38,804 bases of DNA from an uncultured Alphaproteobacteria bacterium (GCA_902524385.1 CABZCZ010000013.1:1-38804); one strand, 5' to 3'. Counted from the first letter of the stretch, positions 1-8,216 are shown. The notes: generated by a model from the sequence alone, not told the origin. Numbers and translations are program-made.

Positions 1-176
1 TCATATAGAACTAGTTGAGTATATTTAATATTAACAATACCTATTACAAAGTCTTCAGTTGTATTTATTTTTTTGTTAGTTATTGAAATTTTTTCTCCAA
101 CAAGATTATTTAATAAAGTTGATTTACCTGCATTAGTCTTACCAACAAGACTAATTTTTAATATTTTTCTTTTCAT
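1..176 (-). CDS. era: GTPase Era, N-terminal part (cut by window edge)
   Basis: Only the first 58 or so codons are inside the window; the gene continues past base 1. The translation begins MKRKILKISLVGKTNAGKST, with a G1/P-loop of the form GxxxxGKST. It is followed by a switch I stretch (KINTTEDF) where Era normally has TTR. Era is a ribosome-associated GTPase that binds the 3' end of 16S rRNA during small-subunit assembly. The start ATG lies 26 bases inside the 3' end of rnc, the usual rnc-era order, so translation is probably coupled. The P-loop has Lys-Thr-Asn-Ala where most Era proteins have Arg-Pro-Asn-Val, a modest divergence. The identification rests on the P-loop plus position; another small GTPase is unlikely here. 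Confidence 0.85.
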   Translation of the reverse strand, partial: MKRKILKISLVGKTNAGKSTLLNNLVGEKISITNKKINTTEDFVIGIVNIKYTQLVLY

Positions 177-858
177 AAATTTTTTTTAAAGCAATTTCTG
201 CAGCATTTCTCTCTGCTTCCCTTATTGAGGAACCTTTTGAATTGATCTTATTTAAATTTACTACCTTAACTGAAACAGTAAATGTAGGTAAATGAGGTGG
301 TCCTTCTTTTTTGATTAATTTATATTCAGGAAGTTTTTTATAAAGTTGTTGTGATATTTCTTGTAATAATGTTTTTGGGTCTAAGGTTTTAGAAACTTCA
401 ATATCTAAATGTTTTGACCAAAATTTAGTTATAAAATCAGATGAAGATTTATATCCACCGTCTATAAAGATTGCTCCAATTAATGACTCAACTGAATCTG
501 AAAAAATTGAATTTAACATTTTATTATTTTTTTTCTTAAAATTGAATCGAAGCACATTTTCTATTTGCAATTCTTGTGAAATTTTAAACAAAAATTTTTT
601 TTGAACTAAATAAGAATATTTTTTAGATAAATCACCTTCATTAAATTTTTTGTATCTTGTAAATAATAAGTTTGCTATTATTAATCCTAGTACTCGATCA
701 CCTAAAAATTCAAATCTTTCAAATTCATTAGTGATAATTTTTTTTTCATTTTCTAAATAAAAACTTGGATGTGTTAGGGCTTGAATTAACAATTTGTTAT
801 TTTTAAACTTATAATTTATCTTTTTTTCAAATAGTTTGAGCTTTTTACTGTCTATCAT
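151..858 (-). CDS. rnc: Ribonuclease III
   Basis: A double-stranded-RNA endonuclease that processes rRNA precursors and structured mRNAs. At 235 residues it has normal family length. The RNase III signature is at residues 47-57 (ERFEFLGDRVL). The expected metal-binding acidic residues are present: E47, E50 and D54, then D121 and E124 in DSVE. A double-stranded-RNA-binding domain occupies about residues 158-230, with the final helix pattern REAERNAAEIALKK. The ATG overlaps the lepB stop by four bases (ATGA), and the 3' end overlaps era by 26 bases. This is the conserved lepB-rnc-era order. Nothing suggests loss of function. Confidence 0.97.
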   Translation of the reverse strand: MIDSKKLKLFEKKINYKFKNNKLLIQALTHPSFYLENEKKIITNEFERFEFLGDRVLGLIIANLLFTRYKKFNEGDLSKKYSYLVQKKFLFKISQELQIENVLRFNFKKKNNKMLNSIFSDSVESLIGAIFIDGGYKSSSDFITKFWSKHLDIEVSKTLDPKTLLQEISQQLYKKLPEYKLIKKEGPPHLPTFTVSVKVVNLNKINSKGSSIREAERNAAEIALKKIYEKKNIKN

Positions 859-1589
859 TGAATTTTTTGTAAAATTCTTTCATATCTAATGGAGTTAGGC
901 CATTTCCATATCTGTAAAAATCTTGCATTTTCTAAAGAAAAGAAAATAAACTGGGCTTTACCAACTAAATTTTCATAAGGAATGAATCCAACTGTACTTA
1001 TAAACCTACTATCTTGTGAATTATCTCTATTGTCACCCATTACAAAGAAATGATTTTCTGGGACATTAAATAACTGGGTATTATCCGCAATACCATTGTC
1101 TGTTATATCAAGAATATTGATCTCTTTGTTAAAAAAATATTCATTATACATTCTAACTCTTTTATTACTCGATTTGTTATCTGTATCTATAAAATCATTT
1201 AATTTTTTTCTTAAAATTTCTGATCCATTAATAAAAATAATACCATTTCTAATTTCTATTTTATCTCCAGGTAGACCAATTACTCTTTTAATATAATCTG
1301 TTCTATTATTTTCAGGGGTCTTAAAAACTACTACATCCCCTCTTTCAGGTATATTAGGAAATATTTTTCTAGGTAACAAAGGCAACGAAAAAGGAAGAGA
1401 ATGTTTTGAAAAGCCGTATGAATATTTCGAAACAAAGATAAAATCTCCTACAAGAAGATTAGGCTTCATTGATCCTGAGGGAATATTGAATGGCTCAAAT
1501 ATAAATGATCTAATCAGTAAAGCTATAAAGATTGCTATAAATATTGACTTCAAATTTGTAAAAAAACTATTTTTTTTTGTTTTAGTCAT
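855..1589 (-). CDS. lepB: Signal peptidase I
   Basis: A membrane-bound serine protease that removes signal peptides from exported proteins. It has one N-terminal membrane segment (about residues 13-30) followed by the catalytic domain. The nucleophile is S40 in IPSGSMKP and the general base is K101 in DYIKRVIGLPGD. The late conserved box MGDNRDNSQDSR is intact. It has 244 residues, typical for Alphaproteobacteria. The start overlaps the acpS 3' end by eight bases and the stop overlaps rnc by four, so it lies in one transcription unit with acpS, rnc and era. Exported proteins in this window, such as the HupE-like and DUF4198 proteins, would be its substrates (inference). Confidence 0.97.
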   Translation of the reverse strand: MTKTKKNSFFTNLKSIFIAIFIALLIRSFIFEPFNIPSGSMKPNLLVGDFIFVSKYSYGFSKHSLPFSLPLLPRKIFPNIPERGDVVVFKTPENNRTDYIKRVIGLPGDKIEIRNGIIFINGSEILRKKLNDFIDTDNKSSNKRVRMYNEYFFNKEINILDITDNGIADNTQLFNVPENHFFVMGDNRDNSQDSRFISTVGFIPYENLVGKAQFIFFSLENARFLQIWKWPNSIRYERILQKIQ

Positions 1590-1968
1590 AGATTATCACA
1601 TTTGCAATTGCATATTTTTTTTCATCAGAAAGTGATACTTCAATTTGTGTATTTGAAGTTTTATTCATACTTTTAAAAATTTCTTTTGCTTTACCATGAA
1701 GTTTTATAAATGGTTTGCCATACTGGTTGTTTTTAACTTCAATATCTTTCCAAAATACACCTTTAGCCAAACCTGTTCCTAAAGCTTTAGCGCAAGCTTC
1801 TTTTGCAGCATATCTTTTTGAATAAGATTCTATCGAATTTAATCTTTTTTCTGATCTTTCTATCTCTGAAATACTAAAACATCTCTTTTTAAATCTATCA
1901 CCATATTTATCTATAACTCTTTTTATTCTATTAATATCAATAATATCAATCCCATTTCCGTAAATCAT
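1582..1968 (-). CDS. acpS: Holo-[acyl-carrier-protein] synthase
   Basis: Transfers phosphopantetheine from CoA to apo-acyl carrier protein, activating fatty acid synthesis. It has 128 residues, the usual small AcpS length. The Mg-binding aspartate D8 is in GNGIDIIDI, and the second signature RYAAKEACAKALGTG carries K56 and E57. The C-terminal strand VSLSDEKKYAIANVII matches the family end, with Asp in the place often taken by His. The gene lies two bases downstream of spoT and overlaps lepB by eight bases. Many Alphaproteobacteria have pdxJ between spoT and acpS; it is absent here. Confidence 0.96.
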   Translation of the reverse strand: MIYGNGIDIIDINRIKRVIDKYGDRFKKRCFSISEIERSEKRLNSIESYSKRYAAKEACAKALGTGLAKGVFWKDIEVKNNQYGKPFIKLHGKAKEIFKSMNKTSNTQIEVSLSDEKKYAIANVIIYD

Positions 1969-1970
1969 TT

Positions 1971-4094
1971 TTAACCTTTTAATCTCTCTAAAGAAGATAC
2001 TTCTTTTTCCATTCTTAATGCTGCAATAATGTTTTGTAAATGATTTGCGTCTCTAACCTCAATGTCTATTATAATTTCAAAAAAATCAGATTTTCTAACT
2101 GAAAAAAGAATGTTTGATATGTTACCATTATTTTTTGCAATAACAGTTGTAACCTTACCTAAACTTCCAGGTTTATTAAATAACACAACAACAATTCTTG
2201 CATTTGATACAGTATCTAAAATATTTTGATTGTCCCAAGAAATGTTTAACCATCTATCAGGAGCATCTTGGTATGATGTAAGAGTGTCACAATCAAGCGT
2301 ATGAACAGCAACACCTATTCCTGCTGTTACTATGCCTACTATACTATCCCCTTTTAAGGGAGAACAACAACCAGCTAGATGATAAGACATTCCTGCTGTC
2401 AATCCTTTTAACTTTATAGTATTTTGAATATTTTCATTAAATTTTGAAACTGGAATATAATTATATTCAGGATAAATTTTTTTAATTACAGAAAGTGCTG
2501 TAATTTCCCCTGCACCAATTGAGGCATATAAATCGTTTATTGATTTATATTTGTAATCATCCAATATTTTTTGTTCAGTATTTTTATTAAATTCATAATT
2601 TTCTTTTTGAAAATAATTTATTAATATTTCTCTTCCAAATATTATATGTTCTTCTTTCTTCTTAAATCTAAAAAATCTTCTTAGTTGTGATTTTACCTTT
2701 GTTGTTACTGCAAATCTCTGCCACAATGGGGAAGGTTGTGAAGACTCTGACGTAATAATTTCTATTTGATCGCCATTATTTAAAATTGTTTTTAATGGCT
2801 GTAACTTATCATTAATTTTAGCTGCTACACATTTATCGCCTATCTGACTATGAATTGCATATGCAAAATCTATAGGAGTTGCATTTTTAGGCAATTCTAT
2901 AAGATGTCCTTTTGGAGTAAATACAAAAATATCATTCTGAAATACTTTTAATTTTGAATTTTTAATTAATTCATCTTGAGTGACTGAAGAATTCATTGAA
3001 TCTACTAAGTCGTATACCCATTTATATTCTCTAGCATCTTTTTCTTTTATTTTTTTTGGATCTTTATATTTCCAATGAGAAGCAATACCAAAATCAGCAA
3101 TTTGATCCATTACGTTTGAACGAAATTGAATTTCAATTTTTTTATTTTTTGGTCCCATAACCGATGTATGAAGAGCTCTGTAGCCATTTGATTTTGGTGC
3201 AGAAATAAAATCCTTAAACCTACCTTGAATATAAGGATATTGCCTATGGATTATTCCTAAGCATCTGTAACATTCTCTAGTTGAGTTAGTGATAACTCTA
3301 AAAGCCATAATATCTGAAAGTTGTTCAAAAGAAATGTTTTTATTTTTAATCTTATTCCATATTGAATAAGGTGATTTAATTCTGCCTTCAACTTTACAAA
3401 ATAGATCTTCTTGAAAAAAAATATTTTTTAATTCATATCTAATTTCATCAACAATATTATCATCTTTTGATTTTAGATATTCCAATCGTTCAACAATAGT
3501 TTTTTTTGCATCAGGATTAATTACTTCAAATGAAATATCTTCTAATTCATCTTGCCATTCCTTCATTCCTAATCTTTGAGCTAGAGGGGCAAATACTTCA
3601 AGTGTTTCTAATGCTATTTTAGTTTTTTTATTTTCGTCTTTAATAAATTGAATAGTTCTCATATTATGTAATCTATCAGCTAACTTTACTAAAATTACTC
3701 TCAAATCTTTTGTTGTTGCTAAAATTAATTTTTTATAATTCTCTCCAAACTTTTGGTTCTTTACCTTTAATGAATATTTATTTATTTTTGTTAATCCATC
3801 TACAAGCTCAACTATTTGATTTCCAAAATTTTTATTAATTTCTTCTATATTTAAATTTGTATCTTCCAAAGTATCGTGAAGTAAACCAGCTACTATTGAG
3901 TCAGCATCCAATTTTATTGATGTTAAAATTTTTGCAACTTCTAATGGATGAGTAATAAAAGGATCTCCAGAATTTCTTAGCTGATTACTATGAGCTTGCT
4001 CGCTTAATTTAAGCGCATGTCTTACTTTATCTTTTTCTTCATTAGTAAGATACGAAGTAATTAGTTCTATCTCTTTCTGAATTTTATTAATCAT
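1971..4094 (-). CDS. spoT: Bifunctional (p)ppGpp synthetase/hydrolase (Rel/SpoT)
   Basis: The single long RSH enzyme that makes and degrades the stringent-response alarmone. Domains run in the usual order. The HD hydrolase has H49, the HDTLED box with H73 and D74, and D140 in KLADRLHNMRT. The synthetase follows at about 235-345, with RFKD at 292-295 and the EIQFRS strand near 321. Then come a TGS domain (about 385-445) and a C-terminal ACT domain (about 630-705). The intact HD residues together with RFKD rather than EFDD are typical of bifunctional enzymes, so both activities are expected. Its 707 residues are normal. It lies 43 bases downstream of rpoZ, as in other Alphaproteobacteria. The name rel or rsh would serve equally well. 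Confidence 0.96.
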   Translation of the reverse strand: MINKIQKEIELITSYLTNEEKDKVRHALKLSEQAHSNQLRNSGDPFITHPLEVAKILTSIKLDADSIVAGLLHDTLEDTNLNIEEINKNFGNQIVELVDGLTKINKYSLKVKNQKFGENYKKLILATTKDLRVILVKLADRLHNMRTIQFIKDENKKTKIALETLEVFAPLAQRLGMKEWQDELEDISFEVINPDAKKTIVERLEYLKSKDDNIVDEIRYELKNIFFQEDLFCKVEGRIKSPYSIWNKIKNKNISFEQLSDIMAFRVITNSTRECYRCLGIIHRQYPYIQGRFKDFISAPKSNGYRALHTSVMGPKNKKIEIQFRSNVMDQIADFGIASHWKYKDPKKIKEKDAREYKWVYDLVDSMNSSVTQDELIKNSKLKVFQNDIFVFTPKGHLIELPKNATPIDFAYAIHSQIGDKCVAAKINDKLQPLKTILNNGDQIEIITSESSQPSPLWQRFAVTTKVKSQLRRFFRFKKKEEHIIFGREILINYFQKENYEFNKNTEQKILDDYKYKSINDLYASIGAGEITALSVIKKIYPEYNYIPVSKFNENIQNTIKLKGLTAGMSYHLAGCCSPLKGDSIVGIVTAGIGVAVHTLDCDTLTSYQDAPDRWLNISWDNQNILDTVSNARIVVVLFNKPGSLGKVTTVIAKNNGNISNILFSVRKSDFFEIIIDIEVRDANHLQNIIAALRMEKEVSSLERLKG

Positions 4095-4137
4095 AAATAA
4101 TATTTAAATTATTTATTTTAGTTATAGTTTAATTTTA

Positions 4138-4557
4138 TTATATATCCTGCACTTTTTCATCATCTGATGAATTTTCTAAATTATCTTGTGCAGTTTCAAT
4201 AGAAGTGTCTCCTGAAGAGTTGTTAGTAACTATGTTATTTTCCTGTGTTTCAGTACTATTTATTTCAGTAGTTTTTTCTTCAATCTCATCAATATTATCT
4301 TCTATTTCGTTTATTTCTTCATCTTCACTAAAAGTATTAGTTTGATATTCTTCGATTAAATCATTTTTTAATTTTTCAATTGTAAGAGTTTCTTCAGCTA
4401 TCTCCCTTAGTGCAATCACAGTATTTTTATCATTGTCAATATCTACAGTCGAATTTTCTCCAGAATATAATTTTCTAGCTCTATTTGAAGCTATCAAGAC
4501 TAGCTCAAATCTACTTGGAAATTTATCTATACAATCTTCAACTGTTATTCTTGCCAT
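4138..4557 (-). CDS. rpoZ: RNA polymerase omega subunit with long acidic tail
   Basis: Residues 1-60 are a clear omega core: [20 protein letters not shown], then [11 protein letters not shown], and [10 protein letters not shown]. It helps assemble RNA polymerase by holding the beta' subunit and, in Proteobacteria, is part of a ppGpp-binding site. That fits its place upstream of spoT. From about residue 70 to 139 the protein becomes a low-complexity tail dominated by Glu, Asp, Asn, Thr and Ser. This makes it longer than many omega proteins, although acidic C-terminal extensions do occur in Alphaproteobacteria. There is no frameshift; the tail is one open frame ending EKVQDI. The role of the tail is unknown. 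Confidence 0.95.
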   Translation of the reverse strand: MARITVEDCIDKFPSRFELVLIASNRARKLYSGENSTVDIDNDKNTVIALREIAEETLTIEKLKNDLIEEYQTNTFSEDEEINEIEDNIDEIEEKTTEINSTETQENNIVTNNSSGDTSIETAQDNLENSSDDEKVQDI

Positions 4558-4594
4558 AATGGGCTTATAGTTATGAATTTTTAAATGTAAATAG

Positions 4595-5041
4595 TTAATT
4601 GTTTTTAAGCAATCTTTGCTTTTTAATATTCCAATCTCTTTGTTTTATCGTCTCTCTTTTATCAATTTTTTTCTTACCTTTAGCAATTCCACATGATAAT
4701 TTAGCTAATCCCTTGTCTGAGAAATATAAAGAAAGTGGTATTATTGTAAATCCACCTTGTTTAATAGAGCCTGATATTTTACCAAATTCTCTTTTTGTGA
4801 CTAATAATTTTCTTTTTCTACTTGGATCATAGTTATTCTCATCTGAATTTTGATATTTTTTTATAAAAGAGTTAGAAAGCCATAGCTCACCATTTTGTTC
4901 AATAATATATGAACCTCTAATAGATCCTGTATTTACGCGTAAAGATTTGACCTCTGATCCAGTCAATACAATACCAGCTTCAATTTTATTTGAAATTGTA
5001 AAGTTATAATTAGCCCTATTGTTTGCGGCTATAATTTTCAT
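4595..5041 (-). CDS. smpB: SsrA-binding protein SmpB
   Basis: Partner of tmRNA in rescuing stalled ribosomes. It has 148 residues. Family motifs are visible: [20 protein letters not shown] at the N-terminus, [18 protein letters not shown] in the middle, and the basic C-terminal tail [17 protein letters not shown] that enters the mRNA channel. It starts exactly one base before the dapA stop codon with no gap, so the dapA-smpB pair is probably co-transcribed. The dapA-smpB neighbourhood is conserved in Alphaproteobacteria. No tmRNA gene (ssrA) was recognised in this window. Confidence 0.97.
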   Translation of the reverse strand: MKIIAANNRANYNFTISNKIEAGIVLTGSEVKSLRVNTGSIRGSYIIEQNGELWLSNSFIKKYQNSDENNYDPSRKRKLLVTKREFGKISGSIKQGGFTIIPLSLYFSDKGLAKLSCGIAKGKKKIDKRETIKQRDWNIKKQRLLKNN

Positions 5042-5914
5042 TTATAGAAGTTGTAATTCTTGAAGGCAATTTTTGACTGCTTGTTTTGTATCTTCCTTAA
5101 TTTGAGATAAGGGTAATCTAATATTTTCGTTACATAAACCTAATAATGATGCTGCATATTTAACAGGTCCAGGACTTGACTCTATAAATAACACATTATG
5201 TAACGAAGAAAGTTTTAGATTAATTTCTTGAGCTTTAGAAATATTTTTTTCTTGCCAAGCAAAATGCATTTCTGAACATAGTTTTGGAGCTACATTAGCC
5301 GTAACAGATATACAGCCATGACCACCTTGTGCTAAATAAGCCAGAGCAGTACCGTCTTCTCCAGATAAGTAACAAAAATCATTTTGCATTTTTTTTCTAG
5401 TAAGTAATGGTCTAAATAAATCATTAGTCGCATCTTTAACACCGATTATGTTTTTAATTTTTGATAACTCAATCATAGTTTCAATGGTCATATCAACAAT
5501 AGATCTACCAGGTATATTATATATAATTATTGGTATATTAGTTTTATCAGCAATTATTTTAAAATGTTCATATAATCCTGACTGTGTTGGTTTATTATAA
5601 TATGGCGTTACAATTAAAGCAGCATCAGCACCAGATTTTTCAGCATGATCAGTATATTCTATTGCCTCTAAAGTATTATTTGAACCTGTACCAGCTATAA
5701 CAGGAATTCTTTTGTCAGTAATTTTAATTGTTTCTTCAATTATTTTTTTATGTTCATCATGTGATAATGTTGGAGACTCCCCTGTCGTGCCGCATGGAAC
5801 AAGTCCATTTGATCCATTTTCAATTAAATACGTTAATACTTTATTCAATGAATTATAATCAACTTTATCTTCAATAAAGGGTGTTATAACAGCAGGTATA
5901 CTTCCTTTAAACAT
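5042..5914 (-). CDS. dapA: 4-hydroxy-tetrahydrodipicolinate synthase
   Basis: Condenses pyruvate with aspartate semialdehyde, the first committed step to diaminopimelate and lysine. It has 290 residues, full length. The Schiff-base lysine is K160 in NIIGVKDAT, the catalytic tyrosine is Y132 in YNIPGRS, and the substrate motif CGTTGES lies at 41-47. A TIM-barrel aldolase of the DapA/NanA family is certain; the spacing and the YNIPGRS motif favour DapA over sialate lyases. It starts seven bases downstream of the 3' end of the tRNA-Ser gene on the same strand, so the tRNA promoter may also drive dapA-smpB. Its presence argues for an autonomous lysine/peptidoglycan pathway rather than an intracellular parasite. 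Confidence 0.96.
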   Translation of the reverse strand: MFKGSIPAVITPFIEDKVDYNSLNKVLTYLIENGSNGLVPCGTTGESPTLSHDEHKKIIEETIKITDKRIPVIAGTGSNNTLEAIEYTDHAEKSGADAALIVTPYYNKPTQSGLYEHFKIIADKTNIPIIIYNIPGRSIVDMTIETMIELSKIKNIIGVKDATNDLFRPLLTRKKMQNDFCYLSGEDGTALAYLAQGGHGCISVTANVAPKLCSEMHFAWQEKNISKAQEINLKLSSLHNVLFIESSPGPVKYAASLLGLCNENIRLPLSQIKEDTKQAVKNCLQELQLL

Positions 5915-5920
5915 ACTAAA

Positions 5921-6012
5921 TGGCGGAGAGAGAGGGATTCGAACCCTCGGAAGGAATTACTTCCTTCGCAGGTTTAGCAAACCTGTGGTTTAAGCCACTC
6001 ACCCATCTCTCC
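5921..6012 (-). tRNA. tRNA-Ser (anticodon GCU)
   Basis: Read on the minus strand, the gene starts GGAGAGATGGGTGAGTGG and ends with an encoded CCA. The acceptor stem GGAGAGA pairs with TCTCTCC. The anticodon arm is CAGGT/TTGCTAA/ACCTG, giving anticodon GCU, which reads AGC/AGU serine codons. A long variable arm (GAAGGAAG/CTTCC-type) identifies a class II tRNA. The T-arm contains GGTTCGAATCC. The total is 92 bases including CCA. The 3' end lies just upstream of dapA. Confidence 0.97.
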
Positions 6013-6041
6013 TCTTGTCTATTCATAGAACTTATTATGAT

Positions 6042-6070
6042 GTAATAACGAAAATAGAGTGGAATCTCAA
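6042..6070 (-). promoter_or_regulatory. Candidate promoter for tRNA-Ser (and dapA-smpB)
   Basis: On the minus strand a TTGAGA box (6065-6070) and a TATTAC box (6042-6047) are separated by 17 bases, about 30 bases ahead of the tRNA 5' end. This fits a sigma-70 promoter with a moderately matched -10 element. It is read from the sequence only; in such AT-rich DNA, chance matches are common. Confidence 0.4.
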
Positions 6071-6105
6071 CATTATTTAATTAATATTTAAAATATTGTT
6101 AACAA

Positions 6106-6135
6106 CTAAGAAATTATCAAAAAAGCATTTCTTAG
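6106..6135. repeat. Inverted repeat between the hupE-like gene and tRNA-Ser
   Basis: CTAAGAAAT (6106-6114) and ATTTCTTAG (6127-6135) are perfect 9-base complementary arms around a 12-base spacer. The repeat lies about 110 bases downstream of the HupE-like stop codon, so as RNA from that strand it could be a weak hairpin ending the transcript. There is no clear U-run after it, and the stem is AT-rich. An adjacent palindrome, TTGTTAACAA, occupies 6096-6105. An operator is the alternative reading. Confidence 0.45.
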
Positions 6136-6247
6136 CATAAGTTATCAATTCATTGTGCCCATAGTGTACCTAAAATTTTATTAAAATTAGAGGTTGTTAA
6201 ATCTTCTTTCTTAAGTAGTTTGATAATTTGAACTCCAGCAAATTTGA

Positions 6248-7405
6248 TTAAATAAAATTAATTCTTTCAAAAAACCAATATAGCCCAATACAAGAAATTA
6301 ATATAGAAGATGGAACTTGAAATAAAATTCTGTAATTTTTATTTTTTGCAAAATTTAAAGCAATCAATAGATATAAAACCAATACTATGGATATTTGCGC
6401 TACTTCAATACCAATATTAAAAGATACAAGATTTATAAATAAGTCTGTACTCCTATAACCTATATCACTCAAAACTAATGCAAATCCTAAACCATGAAGT
6501 AATCCAAAAAACAAAATTACAACATATCTTAAATATTCTTTTATATATTTTTTAAAAATATTTTCTAATCCAATATAAACTATAGAAAGTGCAATGATAG
6601 GTTCAACAATTTGAGGATTGATTCTCATTAAAGATAAAGAAACAAATATAAGGGTAATTGAATGAGCAATAGTAAAGATAGTTATTTGAGAAATTAATTT
6701 TTTTAAAGATGATGAAAATAAAAAAAGTCCAAATATGAATAAAATATGATCTAATCCTTTTGGAATTATATGTTGAATTCCTAATACAAAAAATTTTGTG
6801 AAGCTATTAAATGTTTTACTAAAATTATTTTCATTAAATGAAAATTGACTTGATTCAATTCCTGATTGCAAATATTCTGTAACTAATTCATCTTCTAATT
6901 TGTTATTATTATTCTCTCTTAGAATGATTGGGCCGTAGTTTTTAACCCACCTAAATGTAAATTGTTCAGAATTTTCATCCAATAAAGCTCTAAAATAAAC
7001 ATGAGTATCTCTACTTATTTCAAAATTTTTTATATCTTCAACTTCAGTTTTAATTAAATTTATTTTCTTTGTTTCATTATTAATTTTAATATCAATATTA
7101 GAACTTATTTCACTCCAAGAATTTTGAAACATTTCTTCAAGGTCTTTTTTACTTAAAATTCTAAATTTATCGTAAATTTCACTTAGTGATGAAGAGTCTG
7201 TATTAGAAACAGTAGATGCATCAATATTAGATAATATCAATTCAGCGTTTAATCTTATTTTAAAATTCAAATATTTTTCGTCATAAGTAAAATCTGCAAT
7301 AGATGGTTTGATTTCATGACTAATAGAAGATGTTGAAAATAAATTTAAAAAACATACTAGAATTAAAAATAGATATAACTTTATAATTTTTATATAAGAG
7401 AACAT
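6248..7405 (-). CDS. HupE/UreJ-family membrane protein with signal peptide
   Basis: It has 385 residues. Residues 1-28 form a signal peptide, followed by an extracytoplasmic domain (about 29-200) starting HEIKPSIADF. A C-terminal block of about six membrane segments carries the HupE/UreJ_2 pattern: GIQHIIPKGLDHILF, TIFTIAHSITL, EPIIALSIVYIGLENI and FGLLHGLGFALVLSD. The conserved His residues in the GLDHILF, AHSITL and LLHGLGF motifs are the likely metal-binding residues. Relatives of HupE and UreJ are thought to be secondary nickel/cobalt permeases, but many standalone members are uncharacterised and no hydrogenase or urease gene is in view. It is divergent from a DUF4198 gene, whose ATG overlaps its own start codon (cat 7403-7405 against atg 7404-7406). 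Metal uptake is an inference. Confidence 0.85.
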   Translation of the reverse strand: MFSYIKIIKLYLFLILVCFLNLFSTSSISHEIKPSIADFTYDEKYLNFKIRLNAELILSNIDASTVSNTDSSSLSEIYDKFRILSKKDLEEMFQNSWSEISSNIDIKINNETKKINLIKTEVEDIKNFEISRDTHVYFRALLDENSEQFTFRWVKNYGPIILRENNNNKLEDELVTEYLQSGIESSQFSFNENNFSKTFNSFTKFFVLGIQHIIPKGLDHILFIFGLFLFSSSLKKLISQITIFTIAHSITLIFVSLSLMRINPQIVEPIIALSIVYIGLENIFKKYIKEYLRYVVILFFGLLHGLGFALVLSDIGYRSTDLFINLVSFNIGIEVAQISIVLVLYLLIALNFAKNKNYRILFQVPSSILISCIGLYWFFERINFI

Positions 7406-8216
7406 GATGAAACTTACTTTAAAAAGATTAATATTTATTATTATCTTAACTTCAATAACAAAAATCTCTTTATGTCATGAATTTTGGATTGATCCAAAAA
7501 ATTATCACTTATCAAATAATGAAAAAGCTGTGGCGAATATCTTTATAGGAGAAAATTTTGAAGGGTCACCAATACCATTTACAAAAGAATATTTTAAAAT
7601 TGCATTCCTGTATGCTGAAGATAATAAATTAAAAATTAAAGGTAGATTAGGTGATATTCCAGCTCTTAATATTAAAAAAAAGTTCAAAGGATTAAATGTA
7701 ATACAAGTTGAATCAGTTACTAAATATATTGAGTATGAAAAATTAGTAAAATTTGAAATATTTACAAGAGAAAAAGGATTTCCTAATTTAGCACAAAAAC
7801 ATAGAGAAAATAACTATCCAGAAAATTTTTTCGAAAGTTATAAAAGATATGCAAAGTCATTAATTAGCGTGGAAAATTTTGATGGTAAAGATATCGATAC
7901 AAATATGGACTTTGAATTAATTTTTTTAGACAATCCTCTTAAAAATTTAAATGAAAGTAAAAGAATTCTATTAGAATATAAAAATAAAATACTAGCTGAT
8001 CAAAAGGTTTCTATTATGAGTTTAAATAATGGTTATTTTAGAAAAGAATACGTTAGAACAAACAAGGGTGGATATTTTGATTACTTATTTAAAGAAAATA
8101 CAAAATATCTAATTGAAAGTGTTGTTATAATTGAAGGAAGTAATAAGAAAAAAGATAATTATGCTAAATGGCATTCTTTGTGGACTTCTTATACATTAAA
8201 AACACCCAATAAATGA
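7404..8216 (+). CDS. Periplasmic DUF4198-family protein
   Basis: It has 270 residues. Residues 1-24 are a signal peptide, with mature protein beginning at HEFWIDP. The early HEFW motif, the IGENFEGSP segment and the C-terminal KWHSLWTSYTL are characteristic of DUF4198 proteins, which are related to the NikM-type extracytoplasmic parts of nickel uptake systems. The mature N-terminal histidine could ligate a metal, by analogy with such proteins. Two in-frame ATGs (7404 and 7407) are possible starts; neither has a strong Shine-Dalgarno sequence. Pairing with the divergent HupE-like gene suggests a joint role in transition-metal (Ni/Co or Cu) handling. The metal is not determinable from the sequence. 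Confidence 0.8.
   Translation: MMKLTLKRLIFIIILTSITKISLCHEFWIDPKNYHLSNNEKAVANIFIGENFEGSPIPFTKEYFKIAFLYAEDNKLKIKGRLGDIPALNIKKKFKGLNVIQVESVTKYIEYEKLVKFEIFTREKGFPNLAQKHRENNYPENFFESYKRYAKSLISVENFDGKDIDTNMDFELIFLDNPLKNLNESKRILLEYKNKILADQKVSIMSLNNGYFRKEYVRTNKGGYFDYLFKENTKYLIESVVIIEGSNKKKDNYAKWHSLWTSYTLKTPNK

Larger units (their letters stand above)
6013..6247. other. Longest intergenic region (235 bases)
   Basis: This is the only sizeable gene-free stretch in the window. It holds the candidate tRNA promoter, the palindrome at 6096-6105 and the inverted repeat at 6106-6135. No DnaA-box cluster, second RNA gene or ATG-started reading frame of useful length was seen. A minus-strand open stretch of about 35 codons (roughly 6141-6245, ending GTLWAQ then stop) looks protein-like but has no start codon. 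Confidence 0.6.

Noticed and set aside
6141..6245. A 35-codon protein-like minus-strand open stretch ending GTLWAQ between the HupE-like gene and tRNA-Ser
   Set aside because: No ATG, GTG or TTG start in frame, stop codons just upstream and no recognised family; it could be a decayed remnant but cannot be supported as a gene.
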